From Pseudofrankia inefficax (GTDB taxonomy: Bacteria; Actinomycetota; Actinomycetes; Frankiales; Frankiaceae): a DNA stretch of 64,000 nucleotides. This document shows, one piece after another, positions 33,304 through 42,322 of this stretch (the first letter of the stretch is position 1; every line of letters starts with the position of its first letter). Made by a program: the position numbers and the translations under genes. The notes beneath the pieces are model-generated. The model saw nothing but the letters and a program-made list of their open reading frames with translations. It was not told the origin of the DNA and did no database searches. The stretch covers positions 6,510,001 through 6,574,000 of the forward strand of contig NC_014666.1 in assembly GCF_000166135.1 (NCBI RefSeq), given 5' to 3'.

Positions 33304-34851
33304 ATGAGTACTCCGGACATGAACTGGGTCGGCGTCCTGGAGCACCACGCGGCCCGCGCTCCCGAGAAGCCATTCGCCCAGTACGAGGGCGAGACGGTGA
33401 CCTACCGGCAGGCGCTCGACCGCGCCGCGGCCGTCGCCGCCGGCCTGCGCGAGCGCGGCATCGGCCGGGGTGACGTCGTCGCGCTGCTGGCGTACAACAG
33501 CACGGACTTCCTGACGACGATCTTCGCGGCCAACCACCTCGGCGCGATCGTCATGCCGCTCAACTGGCGGCTCGCGGCGCCCGAGCTGGAGTACATCCTC
33601 GATCACGCCCAGGCCCGCGCGCTCGTGGTGGACGAGGACCTGCTCGCCCTCGGGGCCGACGCGACCAAGCAGTTCCCCGACCTCGCGCGCGTCGTGCGGG
33701 CGCCGCAGGCGCCGGACGGGTGGACGCGGTTCGACGACCTGGCCGCGGGATCGGCGGGCCCGGTCGGCTCGGACGGCCCGGCGGAACGGCGGCAGGTCGC
33801 CGGCGACGACATCCAGCGGCTCATGTACACCTCGGGCACGACCGGGCGCCCCAAGGGCGTGATGATCACCTACGCCAACCTCGCCTGGAAGAACTACGCC
33901 CACATCACCGAGTTCGGCTTCACCGCCGCGGACATCGGCCTCGCCTGCGGCCCGCTCTACCACGTCGGCGCGCTCGACCTGGTGACCACGTCGATCATCG
34001 CCGTCGGCGGGACGACCCACATCCACCGGACGTTCGACGCGGCCCGCGCGGTCGACGACATCGAGGCCTCGCGGATCACGGTCGTCTGGCTGGCCCCGGC
34101 GATGGTCCGCGCGATCCTCGACCTTCCCGGGATCGAGGACCGCGACCTGTCCAGCGTCCGCGTCCTGATCGGCGGCGGCGAGAAGATGCCGCTCCCGCTG
34201 ATCGACCGGATCCAGAAGGTGTTCCCGTCCGCGTGGTTCGCGGACGCCTACGGCCTCACCGAGACGGTCTCGGGCGACACGTTCCTCGACGCCGCCAGCA
34301 TCCGGGCCAAGCGCGGCAGCGTCGGGCGCGAATGCCTGTACCTGGAGCTCGACATCTGGGACGACGCCGGCCGCTCGCTGCCCGCCGGTGAGGCCGGCGA
34401 GATCGTCCTGCGCGGGCCCAAGGTCTTCAAGGGCTACTGGCGCGACCCCGAGGCGACCGAGCGGGCCTTCGCCGGCGGCTGGTTCCACACCGGCGACATC
34501 GGCATCCGCGACGAGGACGGCTACGTCTTCATCGTCGACCGGCTCAAGGACATGATCCTCTCCGGCGGCGAGAACATCGCCGGCTCCGAGGTCGAGCGCG
34601 TCCTCTACGAGCACCCGGCGGTGCTCGAGGCAGCCGTCATCGGCCGCCCCGACGAGAAGTGGGGCGAGGTGCCGGTGGCGTTCGTCGCGCTGCGGCCGGG
34701 AACCTCGGCGACCGCCGACGAGCTGGTCGAGCACTGCCGCGGCAGCCTCGCGAAGTTCAAGGTGCCGAAGGCCGTGACGTTCATAGAGGCGCTCCCCCGC
34801 AACCCGTCGGGCAAGGTCCTCAAGCGCGAGCTACGGAGCCCGACCAGCTAG
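33304..34851 (+). CDS. AMP-forming acyl-CoA ligase, 515 aa
   Basis: ANL-superfamily ligase. It carries MYTSGTTGRPKGVMITY (ATP loop), DAYGLTETVSG (A5), GWFHTGDIGIRDEDGYVFIV (A7/A8) and NPSGKVLKRELR with the C-terminal catalytic Lys. ATG 33304 is used, with GGCGAG upstream; ATG 33319 is possible. It is followed after 79 nt by a P450 on the same strand, and divergent from the Baeyer-Villiger monooxygenase. The operator-like site 3 lies immediately upstream, so it is probably controlled by the local TetR protein. Confidence 0.93.
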   Translation: MSTPDMNWVGVLEHHAARAPEKPFAQYEGETVTYRQALDRAAAVAAGLRERGIGRGDVVALLAYNSTDFLTTIFAANHLGAIVMPLNWRLAAPELEYILDHAQARALVVDEDLLALGADATKQFPDLARVVRAPQAPDGWTRFDDLAAGSAGPVGSDGPAERRQVAGDDIQRLMYTSGTTGRPKGVMITYANLAWKNYAHITEFGFTAADIGLACGPLYHVGALDLVTTSIIAVGGTTHIHRTFDAARAVDDIEASRITVVWLAPAMVRAILDLPGIEDRDLSSVRVLIGGGEKMPLPLIDRIQKVFPSAWFADAYGLTETVSGDTFLDAASIRAKRGSVGRECLYLELDIWDDAGRSLPAGEAGEIVLRGPKVFKGYWRDPEATERAFAGGWFHTGDIGIRDEDGYVFIVDRLKDMILSGGENIAGSEVERVLYEHPAVLEAAVIGRPDEKWGEVPVAFVALRPGTSATADELVEHCRGSLAKFKVPKAVTFIEALPRNPSGKVLKRELRSPTS

Positions 34852-34930
34852 CCAGTCCCGAAGACCTTGACTCTTCGGCCGGCCGCCACCACTCTCCCAG
34901 CGACAACCCCGCCAGGGAGGACGTGAGGCC

Positions 34931-36202
34931 ATGTCGGTCGTAGCCGGTGCCGGGCCAGGTCAGGCCGTCGACGACATCGACCTGTCCGACCTGTCGTTCT
35001 GGGTCCGGCCGCGGGCCGAGATCGACGCGGCCTTCGCGTTGCTGCGCGGGACGCCGTCGTTGCCCTTCTACGCGGAGCCAGAGCCGGCCAGCGAGATGAT
35101 CGAGTCCGGGCCCGGCTACTACGCGGTCACCCGGCACGCGGACATCGTCCGGATCAGCTCCGAGCCGGGAACCTTCTCCTCCGCCCGCGGCGCGACCTCG
35201 ATCCCGGACCTGCCCCCGGAGTTCCTGGAGTTCTTCGGCGGAATGATCAATATGGACCCGCCCCGGCATCACCGACTGCGCCGGATCGTCTCCCGCGCGT
35301 TCACGCCGCGGTTCATCGCCCAGACCGAGGACGACATCGCCGCGCTCGCCCGCGGGATCGTGACCGAGCTGCGCGACGAGGGGCCGGGCGACTTCGTGTC
35401 GCGGGTCGCGGCCCGGCTGCCGCTGGAGGTCATCTGCCGGATGATGGGCCTGCCGCCCGAGCGCTACGGCGACGTCTTCCGCTGCACCAACGTCATCCTC
35501 GGCTCCGGCGACCCCGACTTCGTCCCCCCGGGCGCCGACATCGTCGCCGCGCTGCTGGGCGCCGGAGCGGAGCTCGCCGAGCTGCTCCACGAGATGGCCG
35601 TCCGCCGACGGGCCGACCCGACGAACGACCTGACCACCGCGCTCGCCCTCGCCGAGGTGGACGGCGAGCAGCTCGACAACGCCGAGATCGTCTCGTTCTT
35701 CATCCTGCTGCTGGTCGCCGGGAACGAGACGACCCGCACCGCGATCAGCCACGCGCTGCTGGCGCTGACGGCGTTCCCGGAGCAACGGGACATCTGGCGC
35801 GACGACCTGGCTGGCGTGAGCCGGACGGCCGTCGAGGAGATCGTGCGCTGGTCGAGCCCGGTGCGTTGGATGCGCCGGACGGTCACAGCAGACGTCGACC
35901 TCGCCGGCCAGCGGCTTCAGGCTGGCGACAAGGTCCTGCTGTTCTACTCGTCCGCGAACCGCGACGAGGCGGTCTTCACCGACCCCGACCGTTTCGACGT
36001 CCGCCGCGACCCGAACCCGCACCTGGGCTTCGGCGGCGCGGGTCCGCACTTCTGCCTCGGCGCCCACCTCGCCCGCCGCGAGATCTCCGTCATCTGGCGT
36101 GAGCTGCTCACCCAGCTCCCCGACCTCCACGCCTCCGGCGACCCCGAATGGCTCGCCAGCAGCTTCATCAACGGCGTGAAGCGACTGTCAGCGGACTGGT
36201 AG
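34931..36202 (+). CDS. Cytochrome P450, 423 aa
   Basis: Soluble P450 monooxygenase resembling the CYP125/142-like and linalool-hydroxylase-like actinobacterial groups in overall pattern. The I-helix is LLVAGNETTRTAI, the ExxR region is VEEIVRWSSPVRWMRR, and the haem loop is HLGFGGAGPHFCLGAHLAR with Cys375. The N-terminal segment DPPRHHRLRRIVSRAFTP is characteristic. It follows the ligase gene by 79 nt and is probably co-transcribed with it. Redox partners would be encoded elsewhere, possibly at 40624. Confidence 0.95.
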   Translation: MSVVAGAGPGQAVDDIDLSDLSFWVRPRAEIDAAFALLRGTPSLPFYAEPEPASEMIESGPGYYAVTRHADIVRISSEPGTFSSARGATSIPDLPPEFLEFFGGMINMDPPRHHRLRRIVSRAFTPRFIAQTEDDIAALARGIVTELRDEGPGDFVSRVAARLPLEVICRMMGLPPERYGDVFRCTNVILGSGDPDFVPPGADIVAALLGAGAELAELLHEMAVRRRADPTNDLTTALALAEVDGEQLDNAEIVSFFILLLVAGNETTRTAISHALLALTAFPEQRDIWRDDLAGVSRTAVEEIVRWSSPVRWMRRTVTADVDLAGQRLQAGDKVLLFYSSANRDEAVFTDPDRFDVRRDPNPHLGFGGAGPHFCLGAHLARREISVIWRELLTQLPDLHASGDPEWLASSFINGVKRLSADW

Positions 36203-36395
36203 GACCCCGGCCCGGGACCTGGCTGGCTTCACAGGCAGGAGGGTGTGACGGGGGTGCCGGCGAAGCGCGGCCGCCGGCCCGCCGGCACGTTGGTGCGGTC
36301 AAGGACCGGCTAGTCCGGCTGCCGGCGGCGTACTCGGCCCCGCCGGGCCGGCCCTCTCCGGGCCGGGCCTGCCGGCCGGCCGGCCGGGACGAGGG

Positions 36396-37445
36396 CTAGA
36401 CCGTCGCGACGGGGGTGAGGGGGCTGCCGGCGGTGCCGGGGAGGCGCAGGGGTGGGGCGGTGAGCAGGAAGCTGGTGCGGTTGTGCTCGCGCAGCCAGGC
36501 GGCCAGGTCGTTGAGGTACCAGAGCTCGCCCAGCGGCACACCGAGCTTGAACAGGCACAGCTTGTGGATCGGCAGCAGCGTGTGCGGCTCGGGGCTCGCG
36601 GGCGCCCAGCCCTCGACGGCGTAGTTGTCCGCGATCAGCGCCGACATCCCGGAGTCGATGATCCACTGCAGGATCTCGTCGTCCTGGGCGTCGAGGTAGG
36701 GGTACATCGCCTGGATGCGGCTGTCGTCCGGCTTGCCGTTCCACTCCAGGATCTTGGTGGCGAACCCGGTGTGGATGAGGACCATGTCGCCGGGCCGGAT
36801 GTCGACCTTGTCGGCGTCGATGATCTCGCGCAGGGTCTTCATGCTGACCGCGTGCCACTCCTCGGTCTGGCCGAGGTGATGCGCCACGTCGATCAGGACG
36901 GCGCGGCCCTGCACGCCGTGCGCCGCCATGTGCTCCATGCCGAGGTGCTTGGCGAAGCTGACGCTGCCGCTGCCGTCGCCCTTGGCGTCCTCCTTCGGCC
37001 CGATCACGTCCTCGCCGGGCCGGAAGCCGTTGTAGTACACCGGCTCGTCGACGCCGTCGCCGTCCGCGTCGAAGAGCCCGCCCTGGTGGACCAGCGCGTC
37101 CCACTGGGTCGAGTACTGGAGCCAGAGGGTCACCATGTCGTCGGACCACAGGTCGGTGAAGGAGTAGTGCAGCTTCTCCTTCGCGACGACGTTGAAGAAC
37201 GTGTCCGCGTTGTGCTTGAGGTCCTCGGTGGGACGCAGGATCGGCGGGTAGCGGCGCTGGTTGAGCCCGCTGCCGCCCGGAAGGTCGAGCGGGAGGCTCA
37301 ACGAGAACGCGACGCCAGCCTGGACCTCGCGGACACCCTCCAGCACCTTCTGCGAGGTGATCAGGTTGATCCGGCCGAGCTCGTCGTCGTCGCCCCAGTC
37401 ACCCCAGGTCGAGTCCTCCGGACGCTGCTTCCACCGCTTCGTCAC
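36396..37445 (-). CDS. Cyclase family (kynurenine formamidase-like) protein, 349 aa
   Basis: A metal-dependent hydrolase or cyclase of the family including kynurenine formamidase and isatin hydrolase. The signature reads TQWDALVHQGG, where other members have H-x-G-T-H-x-D, so the metal-ligand set is partly altered. Later GRAVLIDVAHH and MVLIHTGF strands match. The protein is longer than bacterial formamidases (about 210 aa), as in the actinobacterial subgroup. The ATG at 37445 is divergent from a TetR gene, with operator site 4 between them. It may open a lactone or lactam; this is inference. Confidence 0.85.
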   Translation of the reverse strand: MTKRWKQRPEDSTWGDWGDDDELGRINLITSQKVLEGVREVQAGVAFSLSLPLDLPGGSGLNQRRYPPILRPTEDLKHNADTFFNVVAKEKLHYSFTDLWSDDMVTLWLQYSTQWDALVHQGGLFDADGDGVDEPVYYNGFRPGEDVIGPKEDAKGDGSGSVSFAKHLGMEHMAAHGVQGRAVLIDVAHHLGQTEEWHAVSMKTLREIIDADKVDIRPGDMVLIHTGFATKILEWNGKPDDSRIQAMYPYLDAQDDEILQWIIDSGMSALIADNYAVEGWAPASPEPHTLLPIHKLCLFKLGVPLGELWYLNDLAAWLREHNRTSFLLTAPPLRLPGTAGSPLTPVATV

Positions 37446-37536
37446 AATGCCTCCATCAAGCCCGCGTCCAGCGTCACGCCCGGGCCGGCCACCGCCGTGC
37501 CACGGCCGGCTGACTGCCTCAGCGAACGTAGCCAGC

Positions 37537-37555
37537 TTTGTACCGGTCGGTCAAC
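37537..37555. promoter_or_regulatory. TetR-type operator candidate, site 4
   Basis: TTTGTACCGGTCGGTCAAC lies between the divergent cyclase (start 37445) and TetR (start 37639) genes. Its core ACCGGTCGGT is shared with site 6. Its place next to a TetR gene suggests autoregulation. Confidence 0.7.
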
Positions 37556-37638
37556 TTCAGGCCGCGTATCCTGACCGGGCAGGACCCCAGGGGCGAGCAC
37601 CAGGCGAGCACAGGCTGAACGGAGCGACGACGACGGCC

Positions 37639-38328
37639 ATGACCGAGGTCCAGGTTCGGCGCAGCGCCAAGTGGGAGCTCAGGCGCCAGGCAATCATCGA
37701 CACCTCCGCCCACGTGTTCGCCCAGCGCGGCTTCCACGCGACCAGCACGGCCGAGCTGTGCCAGGCCAACGAGATCGGCAAGGGCGCGCTCTACTACTAC
37801 ATCGGCTCCAAGGAGCAGCTCCTCGTCGCCATCCACGACCGGGTGATGGACGAGGTCCTGCTGTCCGCGGACCGGGTGGCGAGCACCGGTGGCACCCCGC
37901 CCGAGCGGCTCGCCCTGCTCGGCGCCGGGCTCCTCGATGTGATCCACAGCTTCCCCGACCACGTCTGGGTCTTCCTGCACGAGTTCCCGGCCCTCACCGG
38001 CGCCAACGCCGAGGTGTTCCGGCGCCGGCGCCGGGAGTACGAGCAGCGCGTCGAGCAGCTCTTCGAGGAGGGCCAGCGCTCGGGCCACTTCCGCGCGATC
38101 GACCCGCCGATGGCGGCGAAGGCGTGGCTCGGGATGCACAACTACACGTATCTGTGGATGCGCGCCGGTGGCCGGGTCGGCGTGCAGGATCTCGCCGCGC
38201 AGTACGCCGACATCTTCGTGCGGGGCATCTCGAACCCGCTGGTCGGCGGCGCGGCGGCCACGCCGTCGACCGGCGCGGCCGCCCCGGCCCAGCCTGGCCC
38301 GAAGAAGCGGGGCTACGGCGCGGCGTAG
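37639..38328 (+). CDS. TetR-family regulator, 229 aa
   Basis: A one-component repressor with an N-terminal helix-turn-helix (AIIDTSAHVFAQRGFHATST, then CQANEIGKGALYYYIGSKEQ). The C-terminal ligand-binding domain is followed by an Ala/Pro-rich tail of about 25 residues. The pattern is close to KstR2/FadR-like TetR proteins that sense acyl-CoA or steroid-derived CoA esters. It is the only TetR gene inside the 31-46 kb catabolic block, and operator-like site 4 lies in its promoter region, so it is the natural candidate for controlling the six ACCGnnCGGT sites. Its 3' end overlaps the convergent SDR gene by 16 nt. Confidence 0.9.
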   Translation: MTEVQVRRSAKWELRRQAIIDTSAHVFAQRGFHATSTAELCQANEIGKGALYYYIGSKEQLLVAIHDRVMDEVLLSADRVASTGGTPPERLALLGAGLLDVIHSFPDHVWVFLHEFPALTGANAEVFRRRRREYEQRVEQLFEEGQRSGHFRAIDPPMAAKAWLGMHNYTYLWMRAGGRVGVQDLAAQYADIFVRGISNPLVGGAAATPSTGAAAPAQPGPKKRGYGAA

Positions 38329-39062
38329 CCGCCGTCAACGACGATCGCCGACCCCGTCGTCCAGCGGGAGGCGTCGCTGGCCAGGTAGGAGTAGGCGCCG
38401 ACCAGGTCGTCGGCCGAGCCGAGCCCGAGCGGGTGCTTCGACGCGATCGCGTCGACCGCCGCCTCCGACAGCTCCTTGTGCATCCCCGACAGGAAGGTGC
38501 CGGGGCAGACCGCGTTGACCCGGATGCCGTCGCGGGCGTACTCGACCGCGGCCACCTTGGCCAGCTGGATCACCCCGGCCTTGGTGACGCAGTACGGCCC
38601 GGAGTGGCTCCACGCCGTCATGCCGGCGACGGACGCGGTCAGGATGATCGACCCGCTGCCCTGCTTGCGCATCGGGCCGACGGCCGCGTGGACCGCGTTG
38701 ACCGCGCCCATCACGTTGATCCGGAACGAGCGGTCCCAGTCCGCGGTCGTGAGGTTGTGGATGCGCCCGTTCTGCGCGAGCACGCCCGCGTTGCTGATGA
38801 GCACGTCGAGCCGGCCGAAGCGCTCGACGGCGTGGCGCACGACCGCCTCGACCTGCTCCAGCTCGCCGACGTCGGCCAGCGCGGTCTCCACAGTCGCCCC
38901 GGCGCCCGCCACGCTCTCGGCCGCGGCCTTCACCGCCGCGTCGTTGACGTCGGACAGCACGAGGTCCGTGTCGGGCTCGCTCGCCAGCTTGCGGACGAGG
39001 GCACCGCCGAGGGTGCCACCCGCGCCGAGGATCACAACCACGCGTCGCTGCTCGGTCATCAA
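38313..39062 (-). CDS. Short-chain dehydrogenase, 249 aa
   Basis: A classical SDR with Rossmann motif VILGAGGTLGGALVRKLA, ISNAGVL, and the catalytic Ser in LTASVAG with YCVTK. The C-terminal VDGGYAAP closes the fold. Length is normal. It follows a second SDR by 4 nt on the same strand, as last gene of a five-gene minus-strand run starting at the P450 (42123). Its 3' end overlaps the convergent TetR gene. The likely reaction is alcohol-ketone interconversion of a pathway intermediate. Confidence 0.92.
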   Translation of the reverse strand: MMTEQRRVVVILGAGGTLGGALVRKLASEPDTDLVLSDVNDAAVKAAAESVAGAGATVETALADVGELEQVEAVVRHAVERFGRLDVLISNAGVLAQNGRIHNLTTADWDRSFRINVMGAVNAVHAAVGPMRKQGSGSIILTASVAGMTAWSHSGPYCVTKAGVIQLAKVAAVEYARDGIRVNAVCPGTFLSGMHKELSEAAVDAIASKHPLGLGSADDLVGAYSYLASDASRWTTGSAIVVDGGYAAP

Positions 39063-39066
39063 ACCC

Positions 39067-39849
39067 TCATTTCAGTAGGTAGCCGCCGTCGACGTTGAAG
39101 ACGGAGCCGGTGACGAACTCCGCGGCGGCCGAGGCCAGGAACAGGTAGGTCCCGACGAGGTCGCCGGGCCGTCCCCATCGCTCCAGCGCCGTGTGGCCGA
39201 GGACGGCCTGTTCCAGCTTCTCGTTGGACTTCCAGCCGGCGGCCAGCGGCGAGTCGAACCAGCCCGGCGCCACGACGTTCACCGTGATCCCGCCGTTGGC
39301 GAGGTCCAGGGCCAGTGCCTTGGCCATGCCGACCAGACCGGCCTTGGACGCGCTGTAGGCCGCGAGGCCGCGGGCGGGCCGCTCCCCCAGCACGGACCCG
39401 GTGAAGATCAGGCTTCCGCCGTTCTTGCCCATCACCCGGGCGGCCGCGCGGGCGCCGAGGAAGGCCCCCGTGAGGTTGACCTCCAGGACGTCCCGCCAGA
39501 CCTGCGGGTCGGTCTTCAGCGGTCCGGCGACAACGGGCGAGATGCCGGCGTTGCAGATCCACACGTCGACCCCGCCCCAGGCGGCCACCGTGCCGTCGGC
39601 GACCGCCTCGTTGAAGTCGGCGTCGCGCACGTCACCGCTGAACTGCAGGACCGGGCCGGGCAGGGCGGCGGCGACCGTCTTGAGGTCTCGCTCGGTCCGC
39701 GCGACAAGGGCGACGCTGGCGCCGGCACGCGAGAACGCGTGCGCGAGCAGCTCGCCAAGGCCACGGCCGGCGCCGGTCAGCACCACGCGCTTGCCGCGGA
39801 CGTCGCCCGGGTTGGGGAAGGTCTCGGGAATCTCGATGCGGTCCGTCAT
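39067..39849 (-). CDS. Short-chain dehydrogenase, 260 aa
   Basis: A classical SDR with VVLTGAGRGLGELLAHAFSR, ICNAGISP, FTGSVLGE and YSASKAGLVGMAKAL. ATG 39849 is chosen because it overlaps the enoyl-CoA hydratase stop as ATGA. The product begins MTDRIEIPETFPNPGDVRGK. Two SDRs in tandem that are clearly different in sequence suggest two separate oxidation steps. Located between an enoyl-CoA hydratase and the SDR at 38313. Confidence 0.92.
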   Translation of the reverse strand: MTDRIEIPETFPNPGDVRGKRVVLTGAGRGLGELLAHAFSRAGASVALVARTERDLKTVAAALPGPVLQFSGDVRDADFNEAVADGTVAAWGGVDVWICNAGISPVVAGPLKTDPQVWRDVLEVNLTGAFLGARAAARVMGKNGGSLIFTGSVLGERPARGLAAYSASKAGLVGMAKALALDLANGGITVNVVAPGWFDSPLAAGWKSNEKLEQAVLGHTALERWGRPGDLVGTYLFLASAAAEFVTGSVFNVDGGYLLK

Positions 39850-40631
39850 TGCGCGCTCCATCGGGGAGGCCGCTTCTCGATGAACGCGGCGAGGCCTTCC
39901 TTGGTGTCTGCCGAGCCGAGCAGGGCGTCGAACTCCCGGTCCGACATCGCCCGCAGCGCCTCGTCGTCGGCCGTCGCGGCGGCCCGCATGACGCGCCGGC
40001 TGGCCCGCACGGCCAGCGGCGCGGCGGCGGCGATCCGCTCGGCCACCCGCAGCGCCTCGTCGAGCGAGGCGCCGGGCTCGACCAGCCGGCTGACCAGGCC
40101 GAGCGCGAACGCGCGCTGGGCGTCGATCGGCTCGCCGGTCAGGATCGCGTCCATCGCCACGGCCTGGCCGACCGCCCTGGGCAGCCGGAACAGGCCGCCG
40201 GACGACGCGATCAGGTTGCGCGTCACCTCGGCGAGCCCGAACGCCGACCGGGTGCTGGCCACGACCACGTCGGCGGCCAGCACGATCTCCAGGCCGCCGG
40301 CGGTGGCCAGCCCGTCGACCGCGACGACGACCGGCTTGACCCGCTCGCGGAACGCGAAGCCCGCGAAGCCGCCCCGCTCGGTGAACAGGGTGTCGAGCTG
40401 GCCCGACTCGATCGCCTTGAGGTCGGCGCCGGCGCAGAACACCGGGCGGGCCTGGCCCGAGGAGTTGGCGCACAGCACGCCGACCCACAGGTCGGGGTCG
40501 TTCTCCAGGGTGTCGATCGCCGATTCCAGGGCGGCGGCGACGTCACGGTTGACGGCGTTGCGCGCCTCGGGCCGGTTCAGTGTGATCACCGCGACGCGTC
40601 CCCGCGTCTCGATGAGGACGGCGTCAGTCAC
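39846..40631 (-). CDS. Enoyl-CoA hydratase/isomerase, 261 aa
   Basis: A crotonase of ordinary length. The oxyanion-hole residues are in FCAGADLKAI and ATAGGLEIVLAADVVVAS. The following AFGLAEVTRNLIASSGGLFR places a Glu (in AEVT) and a second acidic position is not obvious, so hydratase versus isomerase cannot be settled. The gene overlaps the ferredoxin gene by 8 nt and the downstream SDR by 4 nt, so the group is translationally coupled. Confidence 0.92.
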   Translation of the reverse strand: MTDAVLIETRGRVAVITLNRPEARNAVNRDVAAALESAIDTLENDPDLWVGVLCANSSGQARPVFCAGADLKAIESGQLDTLFTERGGFAGFAFRERVKPVVVAVDGLATAGGLEIVLAADVVVASTRSAFGLAEVTRNLIASSGGLFRLPRAVGQAVAMDAILTGEPIDAQRAFALGLVSRLVEPGASLDEALRVAERIAAAAPLAVRASRRVMRAAATADDEALRAMSDREFDALLGSADTKEGLAAFIEKRPPRWSAQ

Positions 40632-40818
40632 GGGCGACCGAGATGGCCTGCGTCGGGCAGCCGGTCACCGCGCTGGCCAGCTCCGCGTCCGAGTCACCGT
40701 CGGGGTCGACGACGGTCGCGATCGCGTCGTCGTCCAGGTCGAAGGTGTTCGGCGCGTAGATCAGGCACTGCCCGGAACCCATGCACAGGTCACGGTCGAT
40801 CGTTATGTGGCGAGCCAC
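40624..40818 (-). CDS. P450-type 3Fe-4S ferredoxin, 64 aa
   Basis: A small ferredoxin with LCMGSGQCLIYAP and a later GCPTQAI. Three cysteines in this arrangement indicate a 3Fe-4S cluster, as in ferredoxins that serve actinobacterial P450s. It lies 30 nt downstream of the P450 gene at 40849-42123, and is the only ferredoxin of this kind in the window, so it may serve several P450s. No ferredoxin reductase gene is nearby. Confidence 0.93.
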   Translation of the reverse strand: MARHITIDRDLCMGSGQCLIYAPNTFDLDDDAIATVVDPDGDSDAELASAVTGCPTQAISVARD

Positions 40819-40848
40819 GTTGGTCCCTCCCGAGGGGCCTCGTCGGCG

Positions 40849-42123
40849 TCAGGCAGTGGGGGTCAGCTCCACATGCAGGTTCATCAGGCCGTGGAACAGG
40901 TACGTCGGCATGTACTGGTAGCGACGAGCGTCGGCCGGCCCGTGGGCCTCCTCGGAGATCGTGATCGCCGAGGTGCGGTCGAAGAGCCGCTCCAGCACGA
41001 TGCGGACCTCGGAGCGGGCCAGCGGCGCGCCGGGGCAGGTGTGCGCGCCGTGCCCGAAGGCCAGGTGGCGGCGCGCGTTCGGGCGCTCGATCCGCAGCTC
41101 GTCCGGGTTCTCGAACTGGCGCGCGTCCCGGCCGGTCGCGGTGTGCATCAGCAGGACGACGGTCCCGGCGGGCAGCTCGACGCCGCCGACGCTGGTCGTC
41201 CTGCGCACCAGCCGGAAGGCGCTCTTGATCGGCCCCTCCAGGCGCAGCGACTCCTCGATGAAGCGCGGGATGAGGTCACGGTTGTCGCGCAGCTGCTGCT
41301 GCAGCTCCGGGCTGTCACCGAGCAGCCGCAGGCACGCCCCGAGCAGGCGCACGGTGGTCTCCTGGCCGGCGGCGAACATGTTGGCGCCGATCCGGGCCAC
41401 GTCGAGCAGGTCGGGGGTGGTCCCGTCGGGGAACGTCGCCTCCGCCATACCGGTCAGGACGTCGCCCTGGGGGTTGGTCCGGCGGCTGCCGATCCGCTCG
41501 ATGAAGTAGTCGTAGATCGGGTCCAGCGTGTGGTGCCCGGCGTTGGCGCCGCTGACGTTGCCAGGCATGTCACCGATCCCGGTCGCCTCCAGCAGCTGCG
41601 GGTGGTCCTCCTCGGGAACTCCGAGCAGGTCCGCGATGACCAGCAGCGTGTAGGGCTGGGCGAAGTCGTTGATGAACTCGCAGCGGCCCTTGGCGAGGAT
41701 CACGTCGAGCTGGCGGTCGGCCAGCCGCCACATGAACTCCTCGTTCTCCTTGAGCCGCTTCGGCGTGATCAGGCCCATCAGCAGCGCGCGGTGGAACGTG
41801 TGCTTCGGCGGGTCGAAGGTGACCAGCTGGTCGCTCTGCGGCAGCACGTCGCGGTGCGCCTCGATCAGCTCGGAGATGTCGTCGCCGACGCCCTTGATCG
41901 GGACGGGGAAGGCCGGCCGCGGCCCGGCGATCAGGTTGCAGGACGAGAACGTGTCCGGGTCCCGGAAGACGGTGAGCGCCTCCTCCCAGCCGGAGACCAT
42001 CGCGACGCCGTAGTTCGGCTCCAGCCAGATCGGGCGGTCGGACAGCAGGAAGTTGAAGTACGCCCACGGGTCGACGGCGACCTGCGGGTCGCGGAAGAAG
42101 TTGACCGTGCTCAGGTCCGTCAT
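40849..42123 (-). CDS. Cytochrome P450, 424 aa
   Basis: Soluble P450 with I-helix FAAGQETTVRLLG, ExxR region IEESLRLEGPIKSAF and haem loop HLAFGHGAHTCPGAPLAR with Cys363. The ferredoxin gene lies directly downstream, a normal bacterial P450-ferredoxin pair. It heads the run P450, ferredoxin, enoyl-CoA hydratase, SDR, SDR. No ACCGnnCGGT site is found in its 199-nt upstream spacer. The substrate is unknown. Confidence 0.95.
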   Translation of the reverse strand: MTDLSTVNFFRDPQVAVDPWAYFNFLLSDRPIWLEPNYGVAMVSGWEEALTVFRDPDTFSSCNLIAGPRPAFPVPIKGVGDDISELIEAHRDVLPQSDQLVTFDPPKHTFHRALLMGLITPKRLKENEEFMWRLADRQLDVILAKGRCEFINDFAQPYTLLVIADLLGVPEEDHPQLLEATGIGDMPGNVSGANAGHHTLDPIYDYFIERIGSRRTNPQGDVLTGMAEATFPDGTTPDLLDVARIGANMFAAGQETTVRLLGACLRLLGDSPELQQQLRDNRDLIPRFIEESLRLEGPIKSAFRLVRRTTSVGGVELPAGTVVLLMHTATGRDARQFENPDELRIERPNARRHLAFGHGAHTCPGAPLARSEVRIVLERLFDRTSAITISEEAHGPADARRYQYMPTYLFHGLMNLHVELTPTA

Positions 42124-42322
42124 CTGACTGCTCCGCTTCGGTCGTGCTCGGGGTCGGGGGGCGGGTCTGTCTCCTCCGGCCGGCTGGCGCCCCGGTCAGC
42201 CGGCGGGTTGGTGTTCCAGGTCGTCACGCGACGGGCGCTTGGACGAGACGCCCGCCCGATCGGCGGGCCGGGGTCCGCGGACCTGGCGCGGGCCCGGCGG
42301 TCGGGGCTGGGCCCGGGTGGGG

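Noticed and set aside
36203-36395. Gene between P450 and cyclase
   Set aside because: The 193-nt spacer is a GGCC/CCGG-rich, low-complexity stretch with no start with ribosome site and no conserved product; only possible hairpins.
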